DNA of 64,000 nt from Talinum fruticosum (Eukaryota > Streptophyta > Magnoliopsida > Caryophyllales > Talinaceae). Of this stretch, positions 34,301 through 46,273 are shown piece by piece. The position numbers were made by a program, and so were the translations under genes. The stretch's first letter is position 1. The number at the start of each line of letters is the position of its first letter. Location: positions 291,212 to 355,211 of the forward strand of contig JAITYX010000153.1 in the NCBI GenBank assembly GCA_021018815.1, in the 5' to 3' direction. The notes below the pieces were generated by a model, which ran no database searches, had not been told where the DNA came from, and saw nothing but the letters and a program-made list of their open reading frames with translations.

Positions 34301-36956
34301 TAAATAATTAACCTAAATAATTAGTATTTGTTTTTGTTTACATTTGATGTTGTTTGTGTGTGATAATATAGTCTTATTAGTATTTTTTTTCTTTCGTATA
34401 TTGAAACAAATGTTAAATAATAGTAATTAGCTTATATGGAGTTAATATTTTACCTTTCACGTTCTTTTTACAGTTTTAAGATCTTAATTTATATTATTTT
34501 AGTTGATTGTAGGAGTTTATGGTAATCTTAACAATAAAAATTATTTTCCCATTAAATTTGAGTCGTTGATGTAAATAATTAAATAAATAAAAAATATAAT
34601 TTACCCAAATAAATTAAAAAAATCATTTTATAAGTGGACTCTCCTCTTCCTTTTTTTTTTTTTTTTTTTGTGTGTATGATAATATAATCTTATTAGTATT
34701 TTTTTCTCCTTCATATATTGAAACAAATTTTCAATAATAGTAATTGGTTTATGTGGAGTTAATATTTCACCTTTCACGTTTCTTTTTACAATTTCAAGAT
34801 CATAATTTTGGTTAGTTTAGTTTTAGTTGTTTGCGATATAAATAGAATAGAATCATTGTTTAGGACAAGCAAAATTTAGGAATAAGAAATGACATATTCG
34901 TTATGATGAAAAGAGAAATGGGTTTTAGAAATATTGGAGAACGGGTGGAAGGTATGTGGCTTTGAGCTGTAGATGCCTAATTCTGGCAAGTTTGCTTACT
35001 TTGGTAGTTTAGCTTTAGTATTTAAGCATCTCTTAATTTGGGATCTTAATCGAATAATAGTATGTACTTTAAATTGGGGAGGAGGAGTTTGAGATAGTGT
35101 CTCGATTAGTTAACGATGAATTCTTATACTTAATTTTATCTACATTTTCTTCGCAAATATAGGGTCAAAGAATAAAGATTAGATGATCAAGGTTGTCATA
35201 TAATGCTTAAAATAAATTGAAGGCATTTCAATAACTTACCTCAACTATATGAGATATCTTCATTATATAATTCTTGCCTAACTTGCTAAATTGCACCAAC
35301 CAAAAAAAGACCCAAAAAAAAACTGTCTTAAGTTACTTATCTCTAGGATTTGTATATATTCTCCATTAGAAATCATTTTCTTAGTTCAATACCTACTTGA
35401 TCATTAGTATGATTTATGAAATTTAATTTGGTAATTATTAAGTTGAATTTTATATACTTCACTTGCTAATTTATGCAAAAGTGAAGTTGTCATTCTTTCT
35501 CACCACATTTCTATGTTAAATGATTTATATAGAATTTTTGGATAAACTTGCAAAATGAATTTTGTCTCACCATACTTTTATCATTACGGGTGAATGTTTA
35601 CAACCAGTAAATTTATTCTTTAATGAATTTTCTCATTCCCTTTTAGATGACTAGGATGTTATAACTTTTGAAAAGCAGATATAGTTGCAAATTCAGTTTT
35701 GAAAGTGTTAGAAGTGACGCTAAAATATGTAAATCTATTTTGCAAGCTGAGTTAGATGTTGGACAAATGATTGGGAAATAAAACTGATTTAAGGATGCAG
35801 ATGTAAAAAGACAAGGAGTGGAGTGTCAACATAGAGTGATTTAAGAGGTGGAGTCACAGTTTGAAGTTATTTATAATTAACTTCTATTGTTTATAACCTT
35901 TTAGAATGACTGAAGAGGTAGGAGGAAAATGAATTGCCTTTATGTGCGAGAGGTAGGTAAGAATAGATAAATCATCATATTCGTCTTATAATTTAAATAA
36001 AAATGAGATCCCATTATGAATATATGTGTACTTTTTAAGGGTTCATGTAATATTTGAGTCAATATTGTTTTAGTGGGCTACATGTGGGTATTTATCTAGA
36101 CGTCAATTAAGTTAAAATAGTATTGACTTTGTAGAGAGTTATGAGCTATAAGTTTGACATTCTTTTATTGATTTGATGTATTTTGTATTGTAATATTAAT
36201 TTGTGATATAATGATATTTATTGTCATCTATAGGTCATCTAATTCAATATCTACCAATCATATATTATTTATTACCAATCATATATTATTTATTTTCCTA
36301 CTAATATTTGTCTTTTGATACTCAAACATATTGTTGCACTCGTTCACATAACTCGTATGAGTGAGATTTATTTAAATTGTTTGATTCTTAGAGGGGTCTG
36401 ACTTTTTAATGTTCCAAATCATGAGTATAATCTTAAAACCTTCATGATATTTTTTAACATTTTTTAATTTATCGTTTTAGATTCTTTATTTATTCTTTAG
36501 AAATTTAGAATGACTCGAAAGATGAATATGCGCTGAGCTCTAATGATTTTTATGTGTTGGGTTATGATAACTTTGATGAGTCACGAAAGTGTTTTCACTA
36601 TGAGACGATAACATGCAGAAGAATGTTGTTTAAGGTGAAATCATTCAATAAAATTAAATGATCAAGAAAAAGAAACTTATAGTAGAACATCACTCCATGA
36701 TTCAATAAACAATGTAATGGTGGGAAGTGACTGAGGAGAGAGAATTGGGTGGAGGGGGACGTGAGTAAAGGGGGAATGCAACTTCAGAGAGGAATTACTG
36801 AGATGAAAGTCAACAAAATATAATCAACGGATGAGATAAAATTTTATTAATTAATCAGTGGCTATTAATGAGTTTAATCCTCAAATTAAGGATACGATAG
36901 TTAACCTAACTCTACTTTTATATATTAATAGATTTGATATTATATTATATAGATGA
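34301..36956. other. AT-rich non-coding region with a direct repeat
   Basis: No gene was recognised. It is AT-rich with poly-T runs (for example 34652-34670). Two direct copies of a ~165-bp segment lie at 34348-34520 and 34668-34830. Confidence 0.6.
34348..34830. repeat. Direct repeat pair, ~165-bp units
   Basis: Both units carry TGATAATATA-TCTTATTAGTA, TATTGAAACAAAT, AATAGTAATT and ACCTTTCACGTT in the same order, starting at 34348 and 34668 (offset about 320 bp). Confidence 0.75.
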
Positions 36957-37047
36957 TTTAGATGCCCTGTTTGGAAAGGAACACCTTTGATGACATAAAA
37001 AATTTAGATACCCTATTTGGAAAGGAACACCTTTGATGACATAAAAA
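36957..37047. repeat. 45-bp tandem duplication
   Basis: TTTAGAT(G/A)CCC(T)(G/A)TTTGGAAAGG and its 3' part ACACCTTTGATGACATAAAAAA occur twice in succession with two or three differences. Confidence 0.85.
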
Positions 37048-37335
37048 AGAATCATTTATCACTAGAGATATTGGTAAATGTTTCTTAGCTTCAACTTTTG
37101 AATTACTTCTTACCTCTTTGATATCTTCACCTATTATCATTTAAATTGTAGTTACAAAATGCCGCTCTCATCGCTCACCCCAGTCTTACTCTGTCTCATA
37201 CTCAAATGGAACACACGAAATTGAATTCTAGGCTTCACCTATTTCTCTGGACATGACCTGTCCAACTCAGCCCCAACAATGGTCAAAATTGCCAACACAA
37301 CCGGCAAGTTTTGCATGTTCAGCTGAGCGATTTAC
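36957..37335. repeat. Dispersed repeat, copy 1 (copy 2 at 60850-61120)
   Basis: Both copies share TTTGGAAA..GGAA.ACATTTGATGA near the start, and AAATTGAATT, AGGCTTCACCTATTTCTCT, CATGA and GCCAACACAACCG further on. No terminal structure or coding content was recognised. Confidence 0.65.
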
Positions 37336-38292
37336 TTCTGGCCTTGCCGAAGTCAGTTGTGGCTTAATCGAAGCGGCAATGGGTCGAGTAAACTGATAAA
37401 TTTGAGGATTGATTTTAAATTATATAATGTAACATAAAAACTATGGCCAATATTCCAATATACTTGTTTTGTGTTTTGACGTTTGATTAATTGCGTAAAA
37501 GCAGAAAACGGGGGTGAGACAGATGCATATTATATATACATAGAGAATCAACCTTTTTATTTCTTGGATTGCCCTGAATATGATGGGTGGGAAATATAAT
37601 TGAGGTTCCATGGGATAAAATGGAATAATAAGTAGGGGGATCAGAATAAGCTAAGTAGAAAAAATAAAATTAAATGCATGTTCCCAATAGAGGGGTATAA
37701 GGGTAACTTTGGCGGAGATTAACCTGTATAAATAAGCAGAGGACAGCTATCAATGTCTCTGTGGGAAGTAGCCTGCAAGCGATAAACACGGAACAAGGAA
37801 GGTATCGACTATCACTATTAACTCTTGCCGTTAATCATTTATTCATTTAAACTTATGGTATACATATTTCTTTGAGATTTGCGAATTTTCTTTTGTTAAT
37901 TACTTTCTTTTGTTAGTCTTTTCCCTTTATATATTATATTGTTTATTTATATATGATCATAAAATGATTATACGATTTGAACTATAACCATTCATTTGAA
38001 TGTTCTAAGATATAACAACCCAGTTATCAATGCCAAAAAATTCGCCAAGGAGGGAGTATTTTACAAAAAGCCAATTGACATATAAAGATGCAAAAGAGAT
38101 TAAAACCTAATCTACCATGAATTGATTATATTTGACTACAATGCATTTATTTTTTGAAACACTTTTGCCACAAGTGAGTTATTTATAATGGATTCAACAT
38201 AAGAATAAAATTTGGTAAAAGTTCATAAGTCACTGCTTTTGGTCAAAATTTTCTAATTTTTCTTACATAGGAAAAATTTCTAACTTCCATTC
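37336..38292. other. Non-coding region with an orphan promoter-like segment
   Basis: No gene was recognised. A TATAAATA box at 37727-37734 is followed by a GC-balanced ~70-bp leader and a splice-donor-like AAG|GTATCG at 37801. The rest is AT-rich. Confidence 0.5.
37727..37734 (+). promoter_or_regulatory. TATA-box-like element
   Basis: TATAAATA sits in locally GC-richer sequence with a plausible transcribed leader downstream. No open coding region follows, so it may be the remnant of a lost gene or element promoter. Confidence 0.35.
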
Positions 38293-39075
38293 TATGGATC
38301 GCAACAGGGTAGGAAACTTTATCCCCATCGGACCCCCACCCCATATTAGTAAAAATCCCGCCCAAAATGGATCGGGGGATGAGTCTAAGTTTTATTCCCT
38401 GGGAGGGACAGGAACAGGTTCTTTCCTCGACCCGTTCCTTGTATTTTTTACAGCAAAGAGTATTTTTACAATTTCACATTCCCTTAACCCAACTATAAAA
38501 TCTACCCACCCCTCCCCCAAATCCCAACCCTCTTTTCTCCAGCCTATGTTTGCTCTCTCTTTCTCTCTTTCTCTCTATCCTTTCTGTTTTCTCTTTCCTT
38601 TATTCTTCAGCCACTCTCTCTCACTCTCGTATTTTTCTCTATTATCTCTTTCCTCTCTTCTCCAACCGCTGTGCTCTCTACACTCTCTCTCCTCTATCTT
38701 TCCTCTCTCCTCTCTCAAAGTGCCTAGAGGAAGAAAACCCACCATAACTATTCAATATTCTCTATGCTCCAAACCTTCTGAGCATCTCGATCAGCCAAGA
38801 CGGGTCATCTACCACCAAGCCACCACCCCATACACCATCAATCACCCCTAAAACCATTAGAAGTTGTAGCCATAGATTGATTTTTTTATTTTTTATTTTT
38901 TGGTTCATACTGACTGAATTCGAATTTATTTCCCCTTTTGTTAACGAGGACTGGGGACGGGGGCGGGTAGAAGTGTCTCCCCCAAAGCAGCGAAGGGGGC
39001 AAGGACGGGTTGGGGTTGTTGCAGCGGATACGGGGATAGGGAGCTGGCCGCAAACCTGCTCCATTGTCATCCTTA
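38293..39075. mobile_element. Old non-autonomous hAT-like element
   Basis: The left end TATGGATCGCAACAGGGTAGG and the reverse complement of the right end (TAAGGATGACAATGGAGCAGG) form imperfect terminal inverted repeats of the hAT-MITE type. Flanking 8-mers TTCCATTC and CTACATCC match at 5 of 8, a possible decayed target duplication. The inside holds a CT-rich stretch (38540-38720) and a long open frame (38294-38851) of low complexity. No transposase is present. Confidence 0.55.
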
Positions 39076-41698
39076 CTACATCCTGTCTAGTATGAGGCTG
39101 CCACTAAACATAATTGTTGGTGGCAAGTCCTAGTCTTTCTCCATTTGAAGTGATGTTCAGTTTATTAGGTAAAATTATACTATTAAGTTTATATATCTTT
39201 TTAATAAATTTCTCCTCTTTGTTAGAGTTAGGTTTCATTTCTTTTGATGGGGATTTTGTGATATTGCCTTGGTGCGAATTTTCGTTATATATGGAGTTGC
39301 CAAGTCATGGAAGATTGTTGCATCTAAAATAGTTTGACCGCTTGTTGTTTTGAATGGAGGGTGAATCAATGATAAAATTTCACATACACCTATCATGGTG
39401 GCTCTCTTTTCAAGCATAATCTATCATGTCAAGTAAATACTTATTTCATGGAGTTATAATATAGCTCATTGACATTGGAGAATGATGCACTAATGTTGAA
39501 GAGTGCGATTAGTTATCAGAAAGATGCTAGAGCCAATCGACAATATATTTACCATTAACTTTACAGGGTTTGTTTTGAAATTTTAGATCTATTCTTAGTA
39601 TGTAATTTTTATTTTAGATATTATTAGGGTTATACCCCTTGCTAATAATTTTATTATTTTTTTAATTTTATTATTTTTAATTAATTTATAACAATAAAAA
39701 TTAATTATAAGTTAAAAAATAGTTATTTTTATCAAATAATAATAATAAATTAATATATTAAATTATGTAATTTATTATAAATAGTAAATAGATATGTATC
39801 TTTATTTCTTTCTATTTTAACTAATATATTTTTTATTTTTAATGTCCATTATCTTTAATATTGATGTGAATAGTTTCGGCATTAAATTGAATTAAAATTG
39901 CATTGAATATACCTATTTGGCATCCTACGTGGCATCCTATGTGTCGCTCATACATTAGTTCAACTTAACTTCTAATATATATACTAGTGTGAATCCTGTG
40001 CTTTACACAAGTGTGTGCTATTATTTGAGTAGTTGATATACTATTATAAATATGAAATATGTATTTCTTGTAAAAATATAAATATTAATCGTTGAATACA
40101 TATGGATATTTTATAATCTAAAGGTAATTATTAGGAGAAAGAATATAAATTTTGAGTTACTTAATGAAAGAAAATAACTCTCCATCATGTGAACCTATAA
40201 AATAACTTTCTAACTTATCATTTTCTCCCATCACATTTTAAAGTTGAGATGTATCTATCCCACTTTATTAACATCAAACTCCTTTAAATATATGTATTTA
40301 TTATTAGATTTTTTATATAAGTATCTCACATGGTAATACTCGATTATATCTATAATTTGAACATATTATAATAATATCATTACTCATTATATATAAAATA
40401 AACACATATGATTATATATATAATAAGAAAATTAAACATCAAAACAATAAAATAAACAACTATTAATTTCTTCTCAAAATAGTGTCCTACATTTGCCAAC
40501 CTTACTTGCCTTTTTATCCCTATCATCCCTATACTGATATAAAATGCATAGGTTGACAATGGAGATAAAGAGCACCATTCAAGAATAATTATCAAATGAA
40601 TAGTAGTTGATTACTTCTTGTAAACGAAATTTTTTATGAAAAAAAAAAACAATAGCATATGGTGTTGTGTAAGCCACTTATCCCATATCTCAACATTTTT
40701 ACCCTTTTATAATACAAAAATAAAGTTTTGAATAAATATATTTCATAAACATGAGTTATATATGGATAAAAAATAATAACTTGGATCAAAATTCTTTATC
40801 ATAATAAGAAAAAATGTTAAATATAACCAATATAATTTTTCCTACTAATTGCTAACTTAATAAACATTCATATTCTTATAACGGAATATTCGTAATAAAA
40901 TAAAAATAAATGATTGGTTAAAGAAATTTTAAACAAATTAAATTATACTTATTATAATACTATATTATAATTATCATAATTTATTTAAGTTTCAATACTA
41001 GAATTAATAGATATATTATATTATAATTTTTCTACAATAGTTAGATTAATTATATACAATAAATATTATTTTTATAAAGAATTTTTTTAAATTTTAATTT
41101 TACAATTGTCGAAGTAATGGACTAATCTTTCAAAAAATATAGGTAATAAAATATAATGTTGATTATGATTATAATTAAAATTTATAGGTAATAAATTATA
41201 ATTATTATTTTAGCAAAATTAAGCGTGATTGATGATCATATTCATTTAAGAGTAGTAAATGGACTTTATTTCACTTATAATTAAAACTTATAAGTAATAA
41301 AGTGAGTGTTACAAAAAGGCTTTGACAATATAAAAAAGAAAAATAATAAAACAAAAAAAAATCAACAATAATGTGTCAAATGTCTACACTACAACAAATC
41401 ACTAAATTTTAAGTATATATATATATATATATAATATGTTATGACGTTTGATTAATAAATAATCTCCCTATTTTATGAAAGAAAAAGTTCAGTAAAAGTT
41501 CTTTTTTTTTTTTTTTTTGCGATTAAGATTCAGTAAAAGTTCTGTCTACCAGCATATATAATGATGAAGTTAACTTTTAATTTGCTAATTAAAGGTTGTC
41601 CTGACTTGCCCATGTTCATAACAAAAAGAGAACAAATCCAGCTTAATTCCGACAAATTAACCCACAACCATAAATCTTAAATAGAGAAAAAGTTATAT
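39076..41698. other. AT-rich non-coding region
   Basis: No gene was recognised. It contains very AT-rich stretches (39600-39900 and 40700-41350), a TA run near 41415-41433, a T run near 41502-41518, and a possible Helitron-like end at 39985-40015. Confidence 0.65.
39985..40015 (-). mobile_element. Possible Helitron-like 3' terminus (minus strand)
   Basis: On the minus strand a short imperfect hairpin (CTTGTG...CACAGG) lies about 10 bp before CTAG|T, the arrangement at Helitron 3' ends. Similar endings occur at 55086 and 59427. No 5' end was paired. Confidence 0.35.
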
Positions 41699-41917
41699 AA
41701 TACATCCTAATAGAGGATAATTAAGAATATAATTATAAAATTATTTTCTCTGTATTTTTACTAAATATACAATGCTAGACTTCGCTCTGATACCATGTGA
41801 GATTTAATGGGATAATGGCTTACATAATCATGTGAGCCTGTCATTGTATATATAGTAAAAATATAGAGAAAATAATTTTACAATTATATTCCTAATTATC
41901 CTCTATTATATACATCA
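41699..41917. repeat. Fold-back repeat with copia PBS-like core
   Basis: The arm at 41699-41774 is the near-perfect inverse of 41842-41917 (about 75 bp each). The spacer contains GCTCTGATACCA at 41784-41795, the exact reverse complement of the common copia PBS TGGTATCAGAGC, followed directly by TGTGAGATTTAATGGG, which could be an LTR end. A derived LTR palindrome is the simplest reading. Confidence 0.75.
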
Positions 41918-43589
41918 AAATGAATGATTAAGAAAAGGTAAGACATCGCTTAATCTAAATCCAGTTAGGGATCGGTATAGCTTGGTTGGATTCAGTTTGT
42001 GCAGTTGCAATTTAGTTAACGGGATTTTTTGATTTGAGAAAATGCAAATGGAAATGGTAACCGAATAAATAGATTCACGGATATAATTTTTTTGGTTTCG
42101 TTCACAAGTTAACTGGAATCGAAAAATAAAATTTTTTAATCTTCTTTTCTGATTGATATTAGTAAAGTTCCATACTAATATTGAAGTGTTAGTGCAGGGC
42201 CAGCTCCAAACAAGGTAAAATATGTAAGGCTAACTCCAAACAAAGTCCATTTAGGCTACAAGATGCATCACACATTGCTCATAGTGCAGTAGGTGACAAA
42301 CAATTGTTAAAAAAAAAACTTTGAAGTATCAACTTAAAAATTCTAAAAAAGCAACAATTAATAAATTAATAAATCTAATTGGTTTGGTTCGCTAAACTGG
42401 TGATTTAAAAATCATGAATTAGAATCGAAATTAGATAAATCAGTTAACGGGATTTTTAAATTTGTTCGATTTTGCCGGTTTTCGATTTAGTTTATCGGTT
42501 ATAATTTTTTTTTCTCAACCCTAATTATTGTATACCATGAAATAGGAGAAAAATTGATGAAAGACTGAAAATCTAAACAGGTGTTTATCGTCATGGCAAA
42601 AAATTAGTCCCTTTTTATATAGCTAATAAAATTATCTCCCCGTTCGTGGCCTATGATTAGGGTTGTTCACGGTCAAGGACCGGAACTGCTTGGATCGAAG
42701 ACTGAAAAAGATCAAGGATGTGGACCGACCTAGATTGGACCGAACTAGAACCGATTTTGGGTCATTGCTTTCACTTTTTTGTTAATTTTAGTGCTTTGTT
42801 GGCTATTGGATTTGGAAATCAAGGAAATTATTGCAAGTAGTGTACCCAAGCCAAAAATCAGTGGGGGCTAGTATTTCTGAATCAAGGAAATTATTGGGTC
42901 TGGAAATCATGAAAGTTCTTAATCCCTTGATTGCCTCTCATGTTCTCTTTTCTAGGGTTCCTTCTTTTTCTCTCCTAGCTGACCACTTTCCCTAGCAGCT
43001 TAGCCCTACACCACTAAACAACAACCACCATTTGTTTTCTTACCATAGAAAACAAGCCTGTCACTCCCTCAACCCACCTCTCGGTATTCCTCTGTCCACC
43101 ATTACCACTGCTTCGATCTCCCAAGTTGCAGCCACCACCTCTATAGGTCTCAGTCTCCCACCTGAATCTTCCTCCTCAATATTGCCTCTGGCGTTTCTTG
43201 TACTTCAACATATCTTCCCTTTTCCTCTTAGACTCCTACTCCTCTACTAGTGCCCTCCTTTTTGGACTCTGTGGAATATCGGCATGTGTCGTTTCTCATG
43301 ATAACATCAGATTCATTGTTTACCCTTTCTATCACAAGGAATTCTTGATTCTTCCCTCTCCATTGGCTCTACAATCGTGGAAGAACTCTCCTGGACGTTA
43401 CTTGGTTCATTGCTCCCATTAATGACAAGAACTTTGTGATGACTACTCTTGCGAAAGTCTAAGACTTTCTGCGTTGGCAAACTCAGTTCACTATTTTCCT
43501 CGTCATGCAGCAAACCCATGGGTTCCTAGACGACTCTTTATCTTGTTCACCAACCTATATTATTGACAATCAAGGTGCACAAAAATCTA
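41918..43589. other. Non-coding region, possible old hAT-like remnant
   Basis: 41966-42525 starts TAGGGATCGGTATAG, ends CAACCCTAA and contains GGTTTGGTTCG and GGTTTTCGATTTAG strings common at hAT-like MITEs; no target duplication was found. 42655-42760 has GGACCG-type repeats. 42930-43420 is a C/T-rich, leader-like stretch with short open frames and no domain. Confidence 0.4.
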
Positions 43590-43948
43590 ACACATTATAC
43601 TTGAGATGGTTTCATCTTGATGAATGCCAAAGATCATGGTTTGTTTGCAATGATCTGATCGGACTTACTCACAGAGGTTCAGAACATTGTTCACTTGCAG
43701 CCTATCTGTGAGCGCCTAGAAATGAGGATCAATCATACTATTCGGCAAGGGTTACGGATTTGAAGAGGATGCTTGCATACATTTTCTAAAGAATAAAAAT
43801 CAAAGCATAGAGGATTATCTATATGTGGCATCAATCAAATTGCAGACTCTTTCACGTCCATTCGTTCCTGGTGTCCGAACGTTGTTCTTGTTCAATTGAC
43901 ACTAAATAGGCTTGATTTGAATTATCATCACTTTGCTACCACACTTTT
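43590..43948 (+). pseudogene. Copia gag fragment, left of solo LTR
   Basis: Pieces in several frames read RWFHLDECQRSWFVCNDLIG, ERLEMRINHT and GINQIADSFTSIRS, then NRLDLNYHHFATTLFEK, matching the Retrofit/Tnt1-like copia gag domain. It continues after the inserted LTR at 45115. Stops such as TGA at 43710 show it is dead. Confidence 0.75.
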
Positions 43949-45114
43949 TGAAAAGTCCCAGAGGGTTAGATATATCCTAGAGGGGGAATGAATAGGGTAT
44001 TTAAAAATTTTGAGGCGTCTGACTGACTGAGAGCCGAGAGGTCAGATATATGCAAAACAAACAAACAGAAAAGTAAATGGGATAATGCAAGTTTATTTGT
44101 TCACGATCTTGGCCCAGAACCAAATATCTGGGTTAGTGACCGTCTAAGGTTTCCTCCCTTAGGATTATCTTCTGCTTTTTCCTATTACTCTGATTGTCGG
44201 ACAAGTTTTTCACTTAAATTTCTAACTGATCTTTTGAGTACACTAACTCTCAAACCCCACCGCTCACACTTCTCTCAAGTGTTACCACTTACAAAGCAGT
44301 CTTCCCGAAGACTCTTTGCTACATCTCACAAAGTATCTGACTTTGCTACAAGGATAAACTGAGTAAACACAATTACAAGAGATTATGATAAGATATGAAG
44401 TGTATTCTCTTGCTTCAGTGATCCACGGTCTAGGCTTGTGCTTTTATAGCTTTCCCTTCAATTGGTAGACCGTTGAAGTTACTGTTGGAAATAAGATCTT
44501 GTCTGTCTAACTTGGTAATTTGATCTTGGCAGGATCTGACTGCTGGTCAGAATTTTGATTCTTTCCAAGATTGGCTTGTCTTTTGATTTGCTCATGTACC
44601 TTTGAACGTTTATCATGTCTCAGCAACTTTTATTGACAGCTTAAATTGCGCGGTTGCTATTTTCTTCTCTTTACAGCTTATAAAAATATGATCTGACTGA
44701 CATCCTTCCAAAAATAAGATCAATAAAATCTGTTGAAAGAGTGAAAATTTCATGCAATAAAATCATACCATAAAGTGCTGCAATATATATATATCTGAGA
44801 TTTATGAGATCATTCTGAATAGAATCTTTCATTTAATGAAGGATTTAGAATAATGTCAAGTAAGGAAATAATATCCAAGTATAAAATCTTATGCATAAAG
44901 AATAATATAAAGGATATTTATGAAATGTATCTAGATACTAAATATTTGCCTTTAGTACAAAACACATTAAAACTCAAAGGGGTCAGATAAATAAACTTGA
45001 CAAGCATGTCTGACTGGTCAGATTTGTTGTCTGACTTAACAGTTTCCAATGCACTATATGTTGTCATGTTTATGAACATATGAGGCAAATTGTTTCACTG
45101 TGAGCAGCGTCTCA
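43949..45114 (-). mobile_element. Solo LTR of a copia element (Sire-related)
   Basis: The 1166-bp insertion splits a copia gag. On the plus strand it begins TGAAAAGTCCC and soon has CCTAGAGGGGGAATGAATAGGG, the segment also found near the reverse start of the Sire solo LTR at 5366. A minus-strand TATA-like CTATAAAAG lies near 44445. It ends GTCTCA at 45114. ACTTT occurs at both sides (43943-43947 and 45115-45119) with one extra T on the left. The target also starts TGAAAAG, so the exact boundary is ambiguous by a few bases. Confidence 0.75.
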
Positions 45115-45830
45115 ACTTTTGAAAAGCAAGGAATCCTACACATTTCAACATCCTACTTTCGCCGCTACAGCATATCTTAGAAACCTCAAATTCCTCCTCT
45201 TTGAGTTAGCCAAACAACAAGAAGCTAAAAAGGGCATAAAGGCGGGAAAAAAATAAGAAGAAGAAGAAAATTGTAGAGGTGGTCATAATCAAGGGGTGGA
45301 AATCGTAATAACAATTCCAACTCCTGCTAGAGAAAGGTGGACATTGATTACCATGAAACATTAATTCCAGTTATCAAGCTTCCCACCCGTCTTCTAGCTT
45401 GTTCTCTCGCTTACTCTCACTTATGGTTGTTCCGTTAAGCAACCAAATGTAAAAATGCATTTCTTCATGGCGTCCTCAGAAAGGACGTCTACATGAAACA
45501 ACATTTTGGATTTGCCCCTACCAATTATCCACATCATGTATGCAAACTTAAAAGGGCTCTTTATGGTCTCAAGTAGGCCTGATTTATAAATGTAGCTCCT
45601 TTCTTCTGTCTCATGGTTTTATATGCATTGATTGATTTATACATGTTCGTGTATCACCATGGAACTACCCCTACAATCTTGATTCTCTATGTGGATGATA
45701 TTATTCTTACACGTAATTCCTTTATAATCTTTCATAATTTCATTTATTTGCTGTCACATCAGTTTGCTACGAAGGACTTCATTACTTTATGGATGTTCAA
45801 GTGATATGATCCTGCACGAGTATAATTTTT
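45115..45830 (+). pseudogene. Copia gag end and RT fragment
   Basis: 45130-45260 completes the gag C-terminus (FLLFELAKQQEAKK). From about 45440 the RT is present with KNAFLHGVLRKDVYMKQ, HVCKLKRALYGLK and, at ~45690, the catalytic LYVDDIIL followed by HQFATKDF. Protease, integrase and most of RT are missing, so the element has a large internal deletion. Confidence 0.85.
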
Positions 45831-46273
45831 GTCCTAACAAAAATATGTCCTTGATCTCATTTGAAAATGTCATATGTACACTGCTAAGCTTGTTTGTATC
45901 CCTTATCTTTCTAGACGTCTTTGACCATAATATATGGAGAGTTACTTACAAATGCTTCCATGCCGTACGTGTGTGCGCACGCACCCGGATGCATAAGTAA
46001 AAAAACAGTATTTCAGCATAAGTAAAAAAAAGTATTTCAACATCAGTAAATGAATAGACGTAGCAAAAATATGAAGAAATAAGAATAAGTCTTTGAAATA
46101 AACTTTATAAGAATAGGTACTTCAAAAGAAATTGTCTTAACTTTCACGAAATTTTTAATTTGCCCTTACATCATAAGGTTATAACCCTTGTTAATTTAAA
46201 ACATTTTATTTGGGATACTGATAGTCGGATGTTTTTTGAATTTTATCTTGGACGCATGTAAGGCAAAAAGAAG
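45831..46273. other. Upstream region of the jasmonate-induced-protein gene
   Basis: No gene was recognised. A GTACGTGTGTGCGCACGC stretch at about 45965-45982 has an ACGTGT core of G-box type. A repeated CATAAGTAAAAAAA...TATTTCA motif follows (45991-46046). No convincing TATA box was seen near the ATG at 46274. Confidence 0.4.

Noticed and set aside
38294..38851. 185-codon open frame
   Set aside because: Ser/Leu/Phe-rich translation of a CT-rich tract inside a hAT-like element; no homology pattern.
41966..42525. Complete hAT MITE
   Set aside because: End-like strings are present but flanking 8-mers do not match and TIRs are weak; kept only as a possible remnant.
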